Source: Calditrichia bacterium
GTDB lineage: Bacteria > Calditrichota > Calditrichia > RBG-13-44-9 > J075
DNA length: 64,000 bases
Direction of reading: 5' to 3'
Assembly (NCBI GenBank): GCA_020635015.1
Contig: JACKAP010000017.1
Location: 41,125-105,124 of the forward strand
The notes under the pieces were generated by a model. It saw only the letters and a list, made by a program, of their open reading frames with translations. It was not told where the DNA came from and searched no databases. The stretch's first letter is position 1. Each line of letters opens with the position of its first letter. Both the position numbers and the translations under genes were made by a program. Of this stretch, positions 1 to 10,113 are shown in pieces.

Positions 1-1
1 G

Positions 2-415
2 GCCATCACCGGGGCGCTGAAGGTTTACGAGAAGGAATCCGGGCGCTCGGATATCGAGGTGCTGGGCTACCGCAACGTGTGGTACCGCTTCCATCCCAGC
101 GAGGCGAACATGTTCGTGCCGGTCTCGCTGAACATGTTCGCGCTGCAGGATAGCTCCTTCAAGGAATCTTTCATCTCCCAGCGCGACGCTTCCTTCCCCA
201 GCTACGAGCACGACGGCCCCTTCTCCGAGCTGGCCCAGCGCATCCAGGTGGAGCAGTATCACATGCTTAAGACCTGTCTGGGACGGGAGTTCTTCAACGA
301 ACATGACAGCGCCCTGATCCGCGCGACCCGGGGGATGGTGTATATGAAACGGCTGAGTTTGAAGGAGTTTTACGAGCGCTCGCGGGAGTTGAAAAAAAGT
401 ACTGAGAATTTGTAA
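2..415 (+). CDS. nagB: C-terminal part of a long NagB-type glucosamine-6-phosphate deaminase (5' end outside window)
   Basis: The reading frame is open from the first bases and gives 137 residues to a TAA. The segment around GYRNVWYRFHPSEAN, the stretch ending EYDGPF-like (here EHDGPFSELAQRIQ) and the tail RATRGMVYMKRLSLKEFY match, from memory, the C-terminal part of the long (about 640-660 residue) NagB proteins of Bacteroidetes relatives, which join a deaminase to a PIG-L/LmbE-like domain. The enzyme converts glucosamine 6-phosphate to fructose 6-phosphate and ammonia, the end of amino-sugar salvage. The downstream anmK and murQ support this. The catalytic part lies outside the window, so the name rests on the tail and the context. 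Confidence 0.6.
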   Translation, partial: AITGALKVYEKESGRSDIEVLGYRNVWYRFHPSEANMFVPVSLNMFALQDSSFKESFISQRDASFPSYEHDGPFSELAQRIQVEQYHMLKTCLGREFFNEHDSALIRATRGMVYMKRLSLKEFYERSRELKKSTENL

Positions 416-440
416 TACGATAAAGGATTGCATTCTTAAG

Positions 441-537
441 TTTATGGGTGGATGGGTTTATGGGTGAATGGGTAAATACGAGATAGCAAGCGATGAAGTA
501 TTCACCCATTCACCCATAAACCCATTCACCCATTCAC
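441..537 (+). repeat. Inverted pair of ATGGGTNN octad arrays (G-rich then C-rich)
   Basis: Four ATGGGT units at 8-base spacing (441-479) are followed by an 18-base loop and the complementary CACCCAT array (498-537). The transcript of this gap could fold into a long hairpin, or the G half (four GGG tracts separated by 5 bases) into a quadruplex. The G half lies in the sense strand after the upstream stop and the C half just before the anmK start. Confidence 0.85.
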
Positions 538-574
538 AAAACAACCTTACATAAACAAGGCTTCCCCAATACCC

Positions 575-1750
575 ATGAACCGACTGCAAACCCTTATCGC
601 CAAACCGGAGAAGCTGGTGATCGGCCTGATCTCCGGCACCTCGCTCGACGGGGTCGATGCGGCGCTGGTGCAGATCAGCGGGGCCGGGTTGGCAACCGGG
701 CTGCAGTTGCGCCATTTCTGCAGCTTTCCCTATCCGGAGGGGCTGCGGGGGGAGCTGCTGGAACTGTCTACACCGGGGCGGGGCAGCGTGGATCAGCTCT
801 GCCGCATGAACGTGCTGCTGGGGGAGATCTTCGCCGATGCCGTGTTGCAACTGCTGGATGAAGCCGGTGTGAGCGCCGGCGAGGTGGATCTGATCGGCTC
901 TCATGGTCAGACGATGCACCATCTACCGGCGCCGGTGACGCGCTACGGCTATGCGCTGCGCGCCACCCTGCAACTGGCGGAGCCGGCGGTAATCGCCCGC
1001 CGTACCGGGATCGTCACCGTGGCCGATTTCCGCCCGGCGGATCTGGCTGCCGGCGGGGAGGGGGCGCCGCTGGTGCCGTATTTCGATTTCTTGAGGTTCC
1101 GTTCGCCGGAGAAGACCCGCGTGCTGCTCAACCTCGGCGGCATCGCCAATCTGACGCTGCTGAAGCAAAATGCGGCGTTGGAAGGCCTGATCGCCTTCGA
1201 TACCGGCCCGGCGAACATGGTGATCGACAGCCTGGCGCAGCATTTTTTTCAACAGGATTATGATCGCAACGGGGCGATCGCCGCTTCCGGAACGGTTTCC
1301 CGGGAACTGCTTGATGAATTGTTGCAACATCCTTACTTTCGAAAGTCTCCTCCGAAATCGACCGGCCGGGAAGCTTTCGGAAAAGCATATTGCGATGCCC
1401 TGATCGCTGCCGCACCGGGATTGTCGCCGGCCGACCTGGTCGCCACCGCCACCGAATTGACCATCGAGACGGTATGGCGCTCCTATCGCGATTTTCTCGC
1501 TGCCGAGCCGCTCGATGAGCTAATTGTGGGCGGAGGCGGAGCAAAGAATCAGGTGATCATGCAGCGCCTGCAATCGCGCTTCGCCCCGGCGGCAGTCCGC
1601 CCGAGCGACGATTTCGGCATTCCCCATGATGCCAAAGAAGCGGTCTGCTTTGCGGTGCTGGCCAATGAGACGATTGCGGGGAACGGGGGGAACGTCCCGG
1701 TTGCGACCGGGGCGGCGGCAAGGGTGGTGTTGGGGAAGATATGTTTGTGA
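575..1750 (+). CDS. anmK: Anhydro-N-acetylmuramic acid kinase AnmK
   Basis: AnmK opens the 1,6-anhydro ring of anhydro-MurNAc and phosphorylates it to MurNAc 6-phosphate, the substrate of MurQ, in the cytoplasm. The 391 residues match the family length. The N-terminal phosphate-binding motif LISGTSLDGVD is at about residues 18-28, AFDTGPANMVID near 207-218, and the C-terminal ATPase-fold motif ELIVGGGGAKNQ near 313-324. The ATG start gives this N-terminus directly. The gene precedes murQ on the same strand, the logical pathway order, with a repeat-filled spacer of about 200 bases between them. A G-rich heptad array starts directly after its stop codon. Confidence 0.95.
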   Translation: MNRLQTLIAKPEKLVIGLISGTSLDGVDAALVQISGAGLATGLQLRHFCSFPYPEGLRGELLELSTPGRGSVDQLCRMNVLLGEIFADAVLQLLDEAGVSAGEVDLIGSHGQTMHHLPAPVTRYGYALRATLQLAEPAVIARRTGIVTVADFRPADLAAGGEGAPLVPYFDFLRFRSPEKTRVLLNLGGIANLTLLKQNAALEGLIAFDTGPANMVIDSLAQHFFQQDYDRNGAIAASGTVSRELLDELLQHPYFRKSPPKSTGREAFGKAYCDALIAAAPGLSPADLVATATELTIETVWRSYRDFLAAEPLDELIVGGGGAKNQVIMQRLQSRFAPAAVRPSDDFGIPHDAKEAVCFAVLANETIAGNGGNVPVATGAAARVVLGKICL

Positions 1751-1898
1751 GCGGAGGGCAGAGGGCTAAGGGCGGAGGGCGGAGAGCTAAGGGTAAAAGA
1801 GCTTTTGCCCTCGGACCTCAGCGATGAGTAAGTTTCTCTTTCGCGAAGGGCTTAATGAAAGAGTCTTTGCCCTCGGCCCTCGGCCCTCAGCCCTCCGC
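1751..1898 (+). repeat. Inverted pair of GGAGGGC-type heptad arrays between anmK and murQ
   Basis: Starting at the base after the anmK stop, GGAGGGC/AGAGGGC/TAAGGGC heptads run to about 1793 (four GGG tracts separated by 4 bases, a canonical quadruplex pattern). A short complementary piece lies at 1803-1823, and the full C-rich complement (TTTGCCCTCGGCCCTC type) at 1866-1898, just upstream of murQ. Confidence 0.85.
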
Positions 1899-1955
1899 AA
1901 AAAACGCAACGAACTCAATAAGTTCTACCATTATGATAACACCTTTGGAGTCACC

Positions 1956-2869
1956 ATGACCGACAGTGTATTCGAAGAATTGCAAAAGCTGGTCACCGAG
2001 ATGCGCAATCCGGCCTCGGAGAACATCGACAACCTGAACAGCGAGGAGATCCTGCGCATCATTAACCGCGAGGATCATACCATTCCCGGGATCGTGGAGG
2101 CGGAGATCCCCTATATTTCCCAGGCGGTGGACCTCCTGGTGGAGACCTTCAAGAACGGCGGGCGGCTGTTTTATGTCGGCGCCGGCACCAGCGGGCGGCT
2201 GGGGGTGCTGGATGCATCGGAATGTCCCCCCACTTTCGGCACCGATCCGGAAATGGTGCAGGGGATTATCGCCGGGGGGGAGAAGGCCCTCACCCGCGCC
2301 CAGGAAGGCAGCGAGGACAAGCGGGAGCAGGGCGCGCTGGACCTGATGGAACGGGGCTGCTGCGCCAAGGATGTGGTCTGCGGCATCGCCGCCAGCTACC
2401 GCACCCCGTATGTGCTCGGCGCCATCGAAAAAGCGCAGCAGATCGGGGCCAGGACCCTTTACGTCACCTGCAATCCCCGCGAGCAAGTCAATGTGGGGGT
2501 CGATGTGGCCATCTGCGCGGTGGTCGGTCCCGAGGTGGTGATGGGCTCCACCCGCATGAAGGCCGGCACCGCCACCAAGCTGATCCTCAACATGCTCACC
2601 ACCACCGCGATGATCCGGATGGGCAAGACCTACGGCAACATGATGGTCGACCTGATGATGACCTCGCGCAAGCTGGAAGAGCGCTCCAAGCGCACCGTGA
2701 TGATGGTGACCGGACTGGATTATCCCGAGGCCGCCGAGGTGCTGCTGGCGGCCGGGGGACATGTGAAAACCGCCATCGTAATGACCCTCGCCGGGGTGGA
2801 CGCGCCGGAAGCCCGGCAGCGGCTGCAAAAAGCCAGGGCTTTGTGCGGGGCGCAATCGAAAAGGGGTGA
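1956..2869 (+). CDS. murQ: N-acetylmuramic acid 6-phosphate etherase MurQ, with an apparent single-base frameshift near its 3' end
   Basis: MurQ cleaves the D-lactyl ether of MurNAc 6-phosphate to give GlcNAc 6-phosphate, using the AnmK product. The start is the ATG at 1956 behind TTTGGAG at 1944-1950. The SIS fold shows LFYVGAGTSGRLGVLDASECPP (in pieces: GAGTSGRLG, then the catalytic Glu in DASECPP), and GSTRMKAGTATKL. The frame of the body runs on without a stop into the next gene, but the family-typical tail QGFVRGAIEKG followed by TGA (2867-2869) is in the frame two bases on. One missing base near 2833 (GCCCAGG read as GCCAGG) restores a 304-residue MurQ. The apparent 905-residue fusion is therefore very likely false. 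Confidence 0.9.
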
Positions 2870-2870
2870 T

Positions 2871-4511
<1,641 letters not shown>

Positions 4512-4541
<30 letters not shown>

Positions 4542-4692
4542 AGCGAGTGCGGATTTCGGAGTGCGGAATGCGGAATGAAGCGAGTGCGGATTTCGGAGTG
4601 CGGAATGCGGAATGAAGCGAGTGCGGATTTCGGAGTGCGGAATGCGGAATGAAGCGAGTGCGGATTTCGGAGTGCGGAATGCGGAATGAGAA
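4512..4692 (+). repeat. Tandem array of 37-bp units built from CGGA heptads
   Basis: Four exact 37-bp steps begin at 4547, 4584, 4621 and 4658. Each unit is GTGCGGA, TTTCGGA, GTGCGGA, ATGCGGA plus ATGAAGCGA. The array starts inside the 3' end of the preceding gene and provides its stop codon. The complementary C-rich array lies at 5082-5115. There are no unique spacers, so it is not a CRISPR. Confidence 0.95.
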
Positions 4693-5081
4693 AGACGTAG
4701 AGCGTGGAGCGTGGAGCGATAACAGGTGCTGTCATTGCGAGCCGGGTTTTGTTCTGGTGCCACGCTCCGCGTGGCGCCCGCTCTTCCGACGCTCTGCGTC
4801 GGAGGTGCACGGATTTAGTTTTGTCTAATGAATTATTCCCCACCCTGGTAAGGAGGGGACCGATTGGCGCAGCGTCCAGCAAGCCACTCAGGGGCGGTTG
4901 CGCGCGTCCCAACCGCCCCTGCGCCGTTCGTTGAACACTTCACGCCGCTGTCCCCGCCTTGAAAATGCGGGGAATAATTTTATAGCATAAATCAACTTTC
5001 TAAAAGCATAAGTCAAAGGCTAAACATTCAGGGTGAAGAATGGCAAATTACAGTAAAGATTGTTGCCCCATGCGCCTTTTA
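4693..5081. repeat. Repeat-filled spacer: half TCATTGCGAG element, short hairpins and a palindromic GGGGAATAATT element
   Basis: GAGCGTGGAGCG repeats lead into a truncated TGTCATTGCGAG element (about 4727-4755), then small hairpins such as CGACGCTCTGCGTCG. From 4831 to 4979 lies an element with inverted ends AATTATTCCCC/GGGGAATAATT; relatives occur near 8155-8447 and 29842-29940. No gene is seen here. Confidence 0.7.
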
Positions 5082-5117
5082 TTCCGCACTCCGCATTCCG
5101 CATTCCGCATTCGTCCC

Positions 5118-6206
5118 ATGTTCCTCAAACCCTTAATCCGGGTAATAATGACCGCCATAACCCTCTCCCTCTTCGCCGCCTGCGAACGGGGGGATGAGGC
5201 ACCGGCGTTGATCTTACCGGACCATCCCCACATCCAGTACACCGGGCGGATCGATTTTTCCGATCCCCGGGCCCCGGTGCTGTTCTGGCCTGGGACGTCT
5301 ATCGTTTCCCGCTTCGAAGGCACCTCGCTGAAGGTGCAGTTGAGCGACAGCGGGGAGAGTTTTTACAATGTGTTCATCGACGGAAACGAAGCGGCTCCGC
5401 TGGTGCTTGACTGCCAACCGGGAATGCAGGTGTATGAGCTTGCCGGCGGTTTGGAGGATGGTGTTCACACCGTGCAGTTGTTCCGCCGCACCGAGGACAG
5501 CACCGGCCCCACCGTCTTTGGCGGCTGGATCCTCGATCCCGGAAAAAAGCTGACCTCTCCCCCACCCCGCCCGGAACGGCGTATCGAGTTCATCGGCAAC
5601 TCCATCACCTGCGGGATGGGCAACGAATGCGCCCCCGGCGAAGATAACAGCGATTTGTCCAAAGAAAATAATTATCTTGCCTATGGGGCCATCACCGCCC
5701 GTAATTTGGGGGCGGAATATCATTGCATCGCCAAGAGCGGGATCGGCATCATGATCAGTTGGTTCGACCTGATCATGCCGGATTTTTACGATCGCCTGAA
5801 TCCGGCCAATCCGGCCAGCAAGTGGGATTTCTCCCGCTGGCAGCCCCAGGTGGTGGTGATCAACCTGTTCCAGAACGATAGTTGGCTGCAGGACCGGCTC
5901 GATCCCCGGCCCACGCCGGAGGAGATCATCGCCCACTACCGCGACTTCCTGGGCCGCGTGCGCGGGAAGTACCCCGAGGCGCACATTTTCTGCACCCTCG
6001 GCAGCATGGACGCCACCCGCGAGGGCCAGCCCTGGCCGGGATATGTGCAGAGCACGGCGGATCGGTTTCGCGCCGAGCATAATGATGGGCGAATCTACAC
6101 CCACTTCTTCGCCTACGACCAGCAACCCCGCCACCCCGACCTGGCCCAGCACCGGCGGATGGCGGAGGAACTGACGGGGGTGATTCGGGAGAAGGTGGGA
6201 TGGTGA
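5118..6206 (+). CDS. SGNH/GDSL lipoprotein esterase of the carbohydrate esterase 2 type
   Basis: The start at 5118 gives MFLKPLIRVIMTAITLSLFAAC, a lipoprotein signal with lipobox FAAC; longer reading would translate the upstream C-rich repeat. An N-terminal jelly-roll part (about 35-150, with ESFYNVFIDG) is followed by an SGNH domain. The nucleophile Ser is in FIGNSITCGMGN (about residues 160-171), and the His is in the C-terminal HPDLAQHRRMAE. CE2 enzymes use a Ser-His dyad to remove O-acetyl groups from polysaccharides. It may deacetylate sugar chains at the cell surface. The substrate is not shown by the sequence. A G-rich array starts 6 bases after the stop. Confidence 0.75.
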   Translation: MFLKPLIRVIMTAITLSLFAACERGDEAPALILPDHPHIQYTGRIDFSDPRAPVLFWPGTSIVSRFEGTSLKVQLSDSGESFYNVFIDGNEAAPLVLDCQPGMQVYELAGGLEDGVHTVQLFRRTEDSTGPTVFGGWILDPGKKLTSPPPRPERRIEFIGNSITCGMGNECAPGEDNSDLSKENNYLAYGAITARNLGAEYHCIAKSGIGIMISWFDLIMPDFYDRLNPANPASKWDFSRWQPQVVVINLFQNDSWLQDRLDPRPTPEEIIAHYRDFLGRVRGKYPEAHIFCTLGSMDATREGQPWPGYVQSTADRFRAEHNDGRIYTHFFAYDQQPRHPDLAQHRRMAEELTGVIREKVGW

Positions 6207-6278
6207 TACGAGTGCGGATTTCGGAATGCGGAGTGCGGAGTGAAAGACGCGGAGGGCGAAGAGCGGAGGGCAGAAAAG
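6207..6278 (+). repeat. CGGA heptad array after the esterase stop
   Basis: GTGCGGA/TTTCGGA/ATGCGGA heptads (6212-6245) pass into GGAGGGC-type heptads (about 6247-6275). The G-rich strand is the coding strand of the gene just ended. Confidence 0.85.
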
Positions 6279-6447
6279 GTGCTGTCATTGCGAGCCGCGT
6301 ATTGTGCGGCGCGGCAATCTCCCCCGGGGTGCTGCCAACCTGGCTGCAGATGTAACGATTGGAACGGAACGGCCCCTTGCACCCCAACGACCATTGGAAG
6401 CCCCTTGCGGGAGATTGCTTCGTCGCCCTGCTCCTCGCAATGACAGC
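6279..6447. mobile_element. TCATTGCGAG palindromic dispersed element (MITE-like), copy 1
   Basis: The ends are inverted: GTGCTGTCATTGCGAG at the left and CTCGCAATGACAG at the right, with GCAATCTCC and GGAGATTGC as a second inverted pair inside. It has no coding capacity. Other copies lie at 13004-13129 and 36041-36211, with truncated copies at about 4727 and 53713. Similar palindromic elements are common in many unrelated bacterial genomes. Confidence 0.8.
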
Positions 6448-6469
6448 AAAGCCTTATTACGCATGAAGC

Positions 6470-6560
6470 ACAAACATCGCCGAAGGCAAATATCGTGAGC
6501 GAAGCGAACAAATATCGCGAACGAAGTGAGCAAACATCGTGAGCGAAGCGAACAAACATC
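6470..6560 (+). repeat. GAGCGAAGCGARCAAAYATCG array upstream of dacB
   Basis: Five or so near-20-bp units of the type AAATATCGTGAGCGAAGCGA run head to tail. In sense orientation this family appears upstream of starts here and at lysA, and as its reverse complement after the stops of lysA, the hybrid kinase and rep. Confidence 0.85.
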
Positions 6561-6618
6561 GCCCGAAGGGCTACAAGAAAATTGAGCATTTACCATTCAC
6601 CAATAACCATTGAGCATT

Positions 6619-8106
6619 ATGAAAAATCTCCTCTCCCCTACCCTCGTCGTAATCGCGTTTTTCCTGCTGCTGGGCTGCGGTTCCCAGGGCAAATTGCGCC
6701 AGCCGGCAGCAGCGAGCGATCCGCTGGCCGCGCTGCAGGCGGAGATCGATCAGATCCTGGCCGACTCCGTGCTGCTGCGCACCCGCACCGGGCTGAAGGT
6801 GGTCTCGCTGCAGAGCGGTGAGACACTCTACGCCCGCGACAGCCGCTATCTCTACAATCCCGCTTCCAACATGAAGCTGCTCACCACCGCCGCCGCGCTG
6901 AAGCGGCTGGGGCCGGATTTCCGCTACCAGACCACCTTGTGGGCGGATTCCGCCGCGGTGCAGGACAGCATCATCAGCGGCGACATCTACCTCAAGGGCA
7001 GCGGTGATCCCGATCTGCTGCGCGACGGCCTGCGCCGGTTGACCGGGCAGCTCAAGGCGTTGGGCATCCGCCGCATCGCCGGCGATTTGCGCTGCGATGA
7101 GAGTTATATGGACGATCTCTACTGGGGCTCGGGCTGGATGTGGGACGACGTCTCCGGGTGGTACTGGGCGCCGATCAGCGCCCTGACGGTGGAAGACAAC
7201 TGCGTCACCGTCACCGTGACGCCCGGGGAAGCGGCGGGCGACCCGCTGGAAGTCAGCATCGATCCTCCCACCGCCTACATGCAGATCGACAACCGCGGCC
7301 GCACCGCGGCGCCGATGGACAGCGCCAGCCTGAAGGCTTACAAAGTAGAGCGGGTATGGCGGCCGGTGGCGAAGAATGTGGTGGCGGTCGAAGGCGGGCT
7401 AAAGCTTGACGCCGCTCCCCGCCGCTACACCATCGACGTGGTCGATGCCGCACTGTATACCGGCGCCCTGATGGAGGAACTGCTCCGCGAGGAGGGGATC
7501 ACCATCGCGGGCGCGGTACAGCGGGGGATCGTGCCGGAGAACGCCCGGCTGCTGGCCGAGCATCGCTCCCCGCCCCTCACCGAGATCGTGCTCAACACCA
7601 ACAAGATCAGCGATAACCTCTCCGCCGAGCTGCTGCTGAAGACCGTCGGCGCAGCGGTGAAAGGCGCTCCCGGCACTGCCGCCAAAGGGATCTCGGTGAT
7701 TTACCAGATGCTCGATGAACTGGGGGTGGACAGCACCGGCTACCGCCTGGCCGACGGCTCCGGGGTCTCGCGCTATGACCTGATCACCCCGGACCTGGTG
7801 ATCGAACTGCTCAAGGAGATGCATCGCGACTTCCGGGTGCAGGCGGAATACCAGGCCTCCCTGCCCATCGCCGGGCTGGACGGCTCGCTGAAATATCGTA
7901 TGCGCGACACCGCTGCGGCAAACAAGCTCCGCGCCAAGACCGGCACCCTGAGCGGGGTCAGCGCCCTGGCCGGCTACACCACCACCGCCGACGGGGAGTT
8001 GCTGGCCTTCTCGATGGTGATGGAACATTTTGTTGGATCATCTTCCGCCATCCGTAAGGTGCAGGACCGGATTGGGGCGGCGATCTCCGGGTTTAGCCGG
8101 AAATGA
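6619..8106 (+). CDS. dacB: D-alanyl-D-alanine carboxypeptidase/endopeptidase, PBP4 (peptidase S13) family
   Basis: The 495-residue protein cleaves the terminal D-Ala or peptide cross-links of peptidoglycan outside the inner membrane. The ATG at 6619 gives MKNLLSPTLVVIAFFLLLGCG, a lipoprotein signal, which is unusual because many DacB proteins are soluble periplasmic enzymes. The three penicillin-binding motifs are present: SxxK in YNPASNMKLL, SxN in ISDNLSAELLLK and KTG in LRAKTGTLSG. The large insertion between the first two motifs (about 150-300) is typical of class C PBPs. It fits with the upstream muropeptide salvage genes. Confidence 0.93.
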   Translation: MKNLLSPTLVVIAFFLLLGCGSQGKLRQPAAASDPLAALQAEIDQILADSVLLRTRTGLKVVSLQSGETLYARDSRYLYNPASNMKLLTTAAALKRLGPDFRYQTTLWADSAAVQDSIISGDIYLKGSGDPDLLRDGLRRLTGQLKALGIRRIAGDLRCDESYMDDLYWGSGWMWDDVSGWYWAPISALTVEDNCVTVTVTPGEAAGDPLEVSIDPPTAYMQIDNRGRTAAPMDSASLKAYKVERVWRPVAKNVVAVEGGLKLDAAPRRYTIDVVDAALYTGALMEELLREEGITIAGAVQRGIVPENARLLAEHRSPPLTEIVLNTNKISDNLSAELLLKTVGAAVKGAPGTAAKGISVIYQMLDELGVDSTGYRLADGSGVSRYDLITPDLVIELLKEMHRDFRVQAEYQASLPIAGLDGSLKYRMRDTAAANKLRAKTGTLSGVSALAGYTTTADGELLAFSMVMEHFVGSSSAIRKVQDRIGAAISGFSRK

Positions 8107-8219
8107 TTGCGGATTTCGGATTGAAAAACGTAGAGCGTGGAGCGTGGAGCGAAACTGCGGGGCAACCGCCCCTGATTGGCTTGCTGGACGCTGCGCCAAT
8201 CTGTCCCCGCCTTGGAAAG
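8107..8219 (+). repeat. CGGA/GTGGAGC heptads and left part of a GGGGAATA element
   Basis: TGCGGATTTCGGATTG follows the dacB stop after one base, then GAGCGTGGAGCGTGGAGCG. From about 8155 comes the left part of the element also found at 4831 and 29842 (CAACCGCCCCTGATTGGC, CCAGC of the GTCCAGCAAGCC core in reverse). Confidence 0.75.
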
Positions 8220-8422
8220 CAGGGCTGTCCGGGGAAACTCTTTGGGGCTCAAGATCAAAATAATCAATAGATTATAAATTGTCATTTGTTGCAAATTTGG
8301 TCGATTTTACAGAAAATAGGATACATTTTACATGATTTTGACAATTTTTAAACGATTAGACACTATTCTAACTGCTATTTTATCTGTACTTAGCTCCTTA
8401 AAAGTTTCCCCGGACAGCCCTG
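8220..8422. mobile_element. 203-bp MITE with 20-bp terminal inverted repeats and a 9-bp target duplication
   Basis: The ends are perfect inverted repeats CAGGGCTGTCCGGGGAAACT (8220-8239 and, reversed, 8403-8422). CTTGGAAAG is duplicated directly outside both ends (8211-8219 and 8423-8431). The interior is AT-rich and noncoding. Removing the element and one duplication restores the CCTTGGAAAGGCGGGG sequence of the surrounding GGGGAATA repeat, so this is a nested insertion. A transposase must be supplied in trans; none is in the window. Confidence 0.9.
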
Positions 8423-8465
8423 CTTGGAAAGGCGGGGAATAGTTCTAGGGACCACATCAATTCTT

Positions 8466-8568
8466 AACCAATATCGCGAGCGCCAGCGAGCAAACATTGC
8501 GAACGAAGTGAGCAAATATCGCGAGCGAGAGCGAGCAAACATCGTTCGCGAAGCGAACAAACATCAGG
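8466..8568 (+). repeat. GAGCGARCAAACATCG array upstream of lysA
   Basis: About five head-to-tail units of about 20 bp, with varied arms (GCGCCAGCG, ACGAAGTG, GAGAGCG, TTCGCGAAGCG), end 8 bases before the lysA start. The reverse-complement array follows lysA at 9735-9840, so lysA lies between inverted arrays. Confidence 0.85.
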
Positions 8569-8576
8569 AATTCACC

Positions 8577-9734
8577 ATGTTCACACCCGAATTAACCGCC
8601 AAACTACAAAAATATTCAACACCGTTTTACTATTACGACCTGGCACTTTTGCGCCAGACCCTCGCTGCCCTCAAGTCCGCCGCCTCGCCCCACGGCTACC
8701 GGGTGCATTATGCCCTCAAGGCCAACTTCGACGCACGGCTGCTGGGGATCATCCGCGAGCATGGACTGGGGGCCGACTGCGTCAGCGGCAACGAGGTGCA
8801 GAAGGCGCTCGACTGCGGCTTTCCCGCCGGGGAGATCGTCTTTGCCGGGGTTGGCAAGAGCGATCCGGAAATTATGCTCGGATTGCAAAACGGCATCCGC
8901 TGCTTCAACTGCGAGTCATTGCAGGAGCTCGAGGTGATCGACGGCCTGGCCGGGCAGGCGGGCAGAACCGCCCCGGTCGCCCTGCGCATCAATCCCGATG
9001 TTGATGCCCACACCCACCAGTACATCACCACCGGGCGGGAGGAGAACAAGTTCGGCATTTACTATTCCGAGCTGGCTGAAATGGTGGCGAAGGTGCAGCA
9101 GTTCCCCCACCTCAAGCTGGAGGGAATCCACTTTCATATCGGCTCGCAGATCACCGACATCGCCGTCTTCCAGCGCCTCTCCCGGCGGGTGAACGAGATC
9201 CAGCGCTGGTTCCGCGAGCGGGAGATCGCCCTGCCCCTGCTCAATCTCGGTGGAGGTCTGGGAATCGACTACCAGCATCCCGACGCCCGGCCGGTGCCGG
9301 ATTTTGCCGCTTATTTCAACACATTTGCCGAATATCTGGAGCTCCCCGCCGGGCAGGAGGTGCACTTCGAGCTGGGGCGGGCGCTGGTGGGGCAGTGCGG
9401 CAGCCTGATCAGCCGGGTGCTCTACATCAAGCAGGGGCGCAAGACCCGCTTCGCCATCCTCGATGCCGGCATGACCGAGCTGATCCGCCCGGCGCTCTAC
9501 CAGGCCCATCACCAGATCGACAACCTCACCTCCCGGGATGAGGCACTGACCTACGACGTGGTCGGCCCGGTATGCGAAACCGCCGATTTCTTCGCCAAGG
9601 GCGCGATGCTCCCCCAAACCCGGCGCGGCGACCTGATCGCAGTGCGCTCCGCCGGAGCCTACGGGGCGGTGATGGCCTCGCGGTATAATTTACGGCCGGA
9701 GGTGGGGGTGGTGTATTCGGATGATGTTGGGTGA
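8577..9734 (+). CDS. lysA: Diaminopimelate decarboxylase LysA
   Basis: LysA decarboxylates meso-diaminopimelate to L-lysine with pyridoxal phosphate. The start at 8577 has AGGAA 7 bases upstream; an in-frame extension further upstream would only translate repeats. The 385-residue alanine-racemase-type barrel has the PLP lysine in YALKANFD (near residue 45), HFHIGSQ, the phosphate-binding LNLGGGLGIDY, and the C-terminal active-site motif VGPVCETADFF with catalytic Cys, then SAGAYGAVMASRYN. The tail ends soon after that motif, as in other short LysA proteins. Confidence 0.95.
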   Translation: MFTPELTAKLQKYSTPFYYYDLALLRQTLAALKSAASPHGYRVHYALKANFDARLLGIIREHGLGADCVSGNEVQKALDCGFPAGEIVFAGVGKSDPEIMLGLQNGIRCFNCESLQELEVIDGLAGQAGRTAPVALRINPDVDAHTHQYITTGREENKFGIYYSELAEMVAKVQQFPHLKLEGIHFHIGSQITDIAVFQRLSRRVNEIQRWFREREIALPLLNLGGGLGIDYQHPDARPVPDFAAYFNTFAEYLELPAGQEVHFELGRALVGQCGSLISRVLYIKQGRKTRFAILDAGMTELIRPALYQAHHQIDNLTSRDEALTYDVVGPVCETADFFAKGAMLPQTRRGDLIAVRSAGAYGAVMASRYNLRPEVGVVYSDDVG

Positions 9735-9840
9735 TGGGTGCGCTGGCGCGATGCTGGATATTTGCCGGCGGAGCCGGCGATGTTTGCTCGCTCGCGCTCG
9801 CGATGTTTGTTCGCTTGCGCTCACGATGTTTGCCAAGTCG
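9735..9840 (+). repeat. Reverse-complement GATGTTTGCTCGCT array after lysA
   Basis: Units GATRTTTGCTCGCTCGCGCTC run from shortly after the lysA stop to about 9835. They are the reverse complement of the array at 8466-8568. Confidence 0.8.
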
Positions 9841-9844
9841 GGGG

Positions 9845-10111
9845 TTAGGGGAAGTATTTGTAGACATCTCTGCGGTGGAGGAATCGAACGAAAATCACCG
9901 TTTCACCGACCACTTCAATGCCAACACGATAATCGCCCATTCTGATACGAAAGTAGGTGTCATATCCTTTCAGTTTCTTGATGTTTTTAATCATTGACAA
10001 GTTCTCGGCATTTTTGACTTCATCGATAATTCTTTTCAGCCGTTTAAATATCTTTGAATCCTTTACCGCTTTTAGATCCTTTTCGAAGCTTTCCTCATAG
10101 CGAACCTGCAT
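9845..10111 (-). CDS. RelE/ParE-superfamily mRNA interferase-type toxin
   Basis: The 88-residue basic protein has the RelE-like layout: N-terminal helices (FEKDLKAVKD, LKRIIDEVKN), then strands KKLKGYDTYFRIRMGDYRVGIEV and a C-terminal FVRFLHRRDVYKYFP with conserved Arg/Tyr residues. The pattern KLKG, YRIRxGDYR, HRRDVYK is typical of this toxin group, which cleaves mRNA at the ribosome. Its start lies 2 bases after the stop of the upstream antitoxin gene, so the pair is an operon. Activity cannot be judged from sequence. Confidence 0.85.
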   Translation of the reverse strand: MQVRYEESFEKDLKAVKDSKIFKRLKRIIDEVKNAENLSMIKNIKKLKGYDTYFRIRMGDYRVGIEVVGETVIFVRFLHRRDVYKYFP

Positions 10112-10113
10112 AC

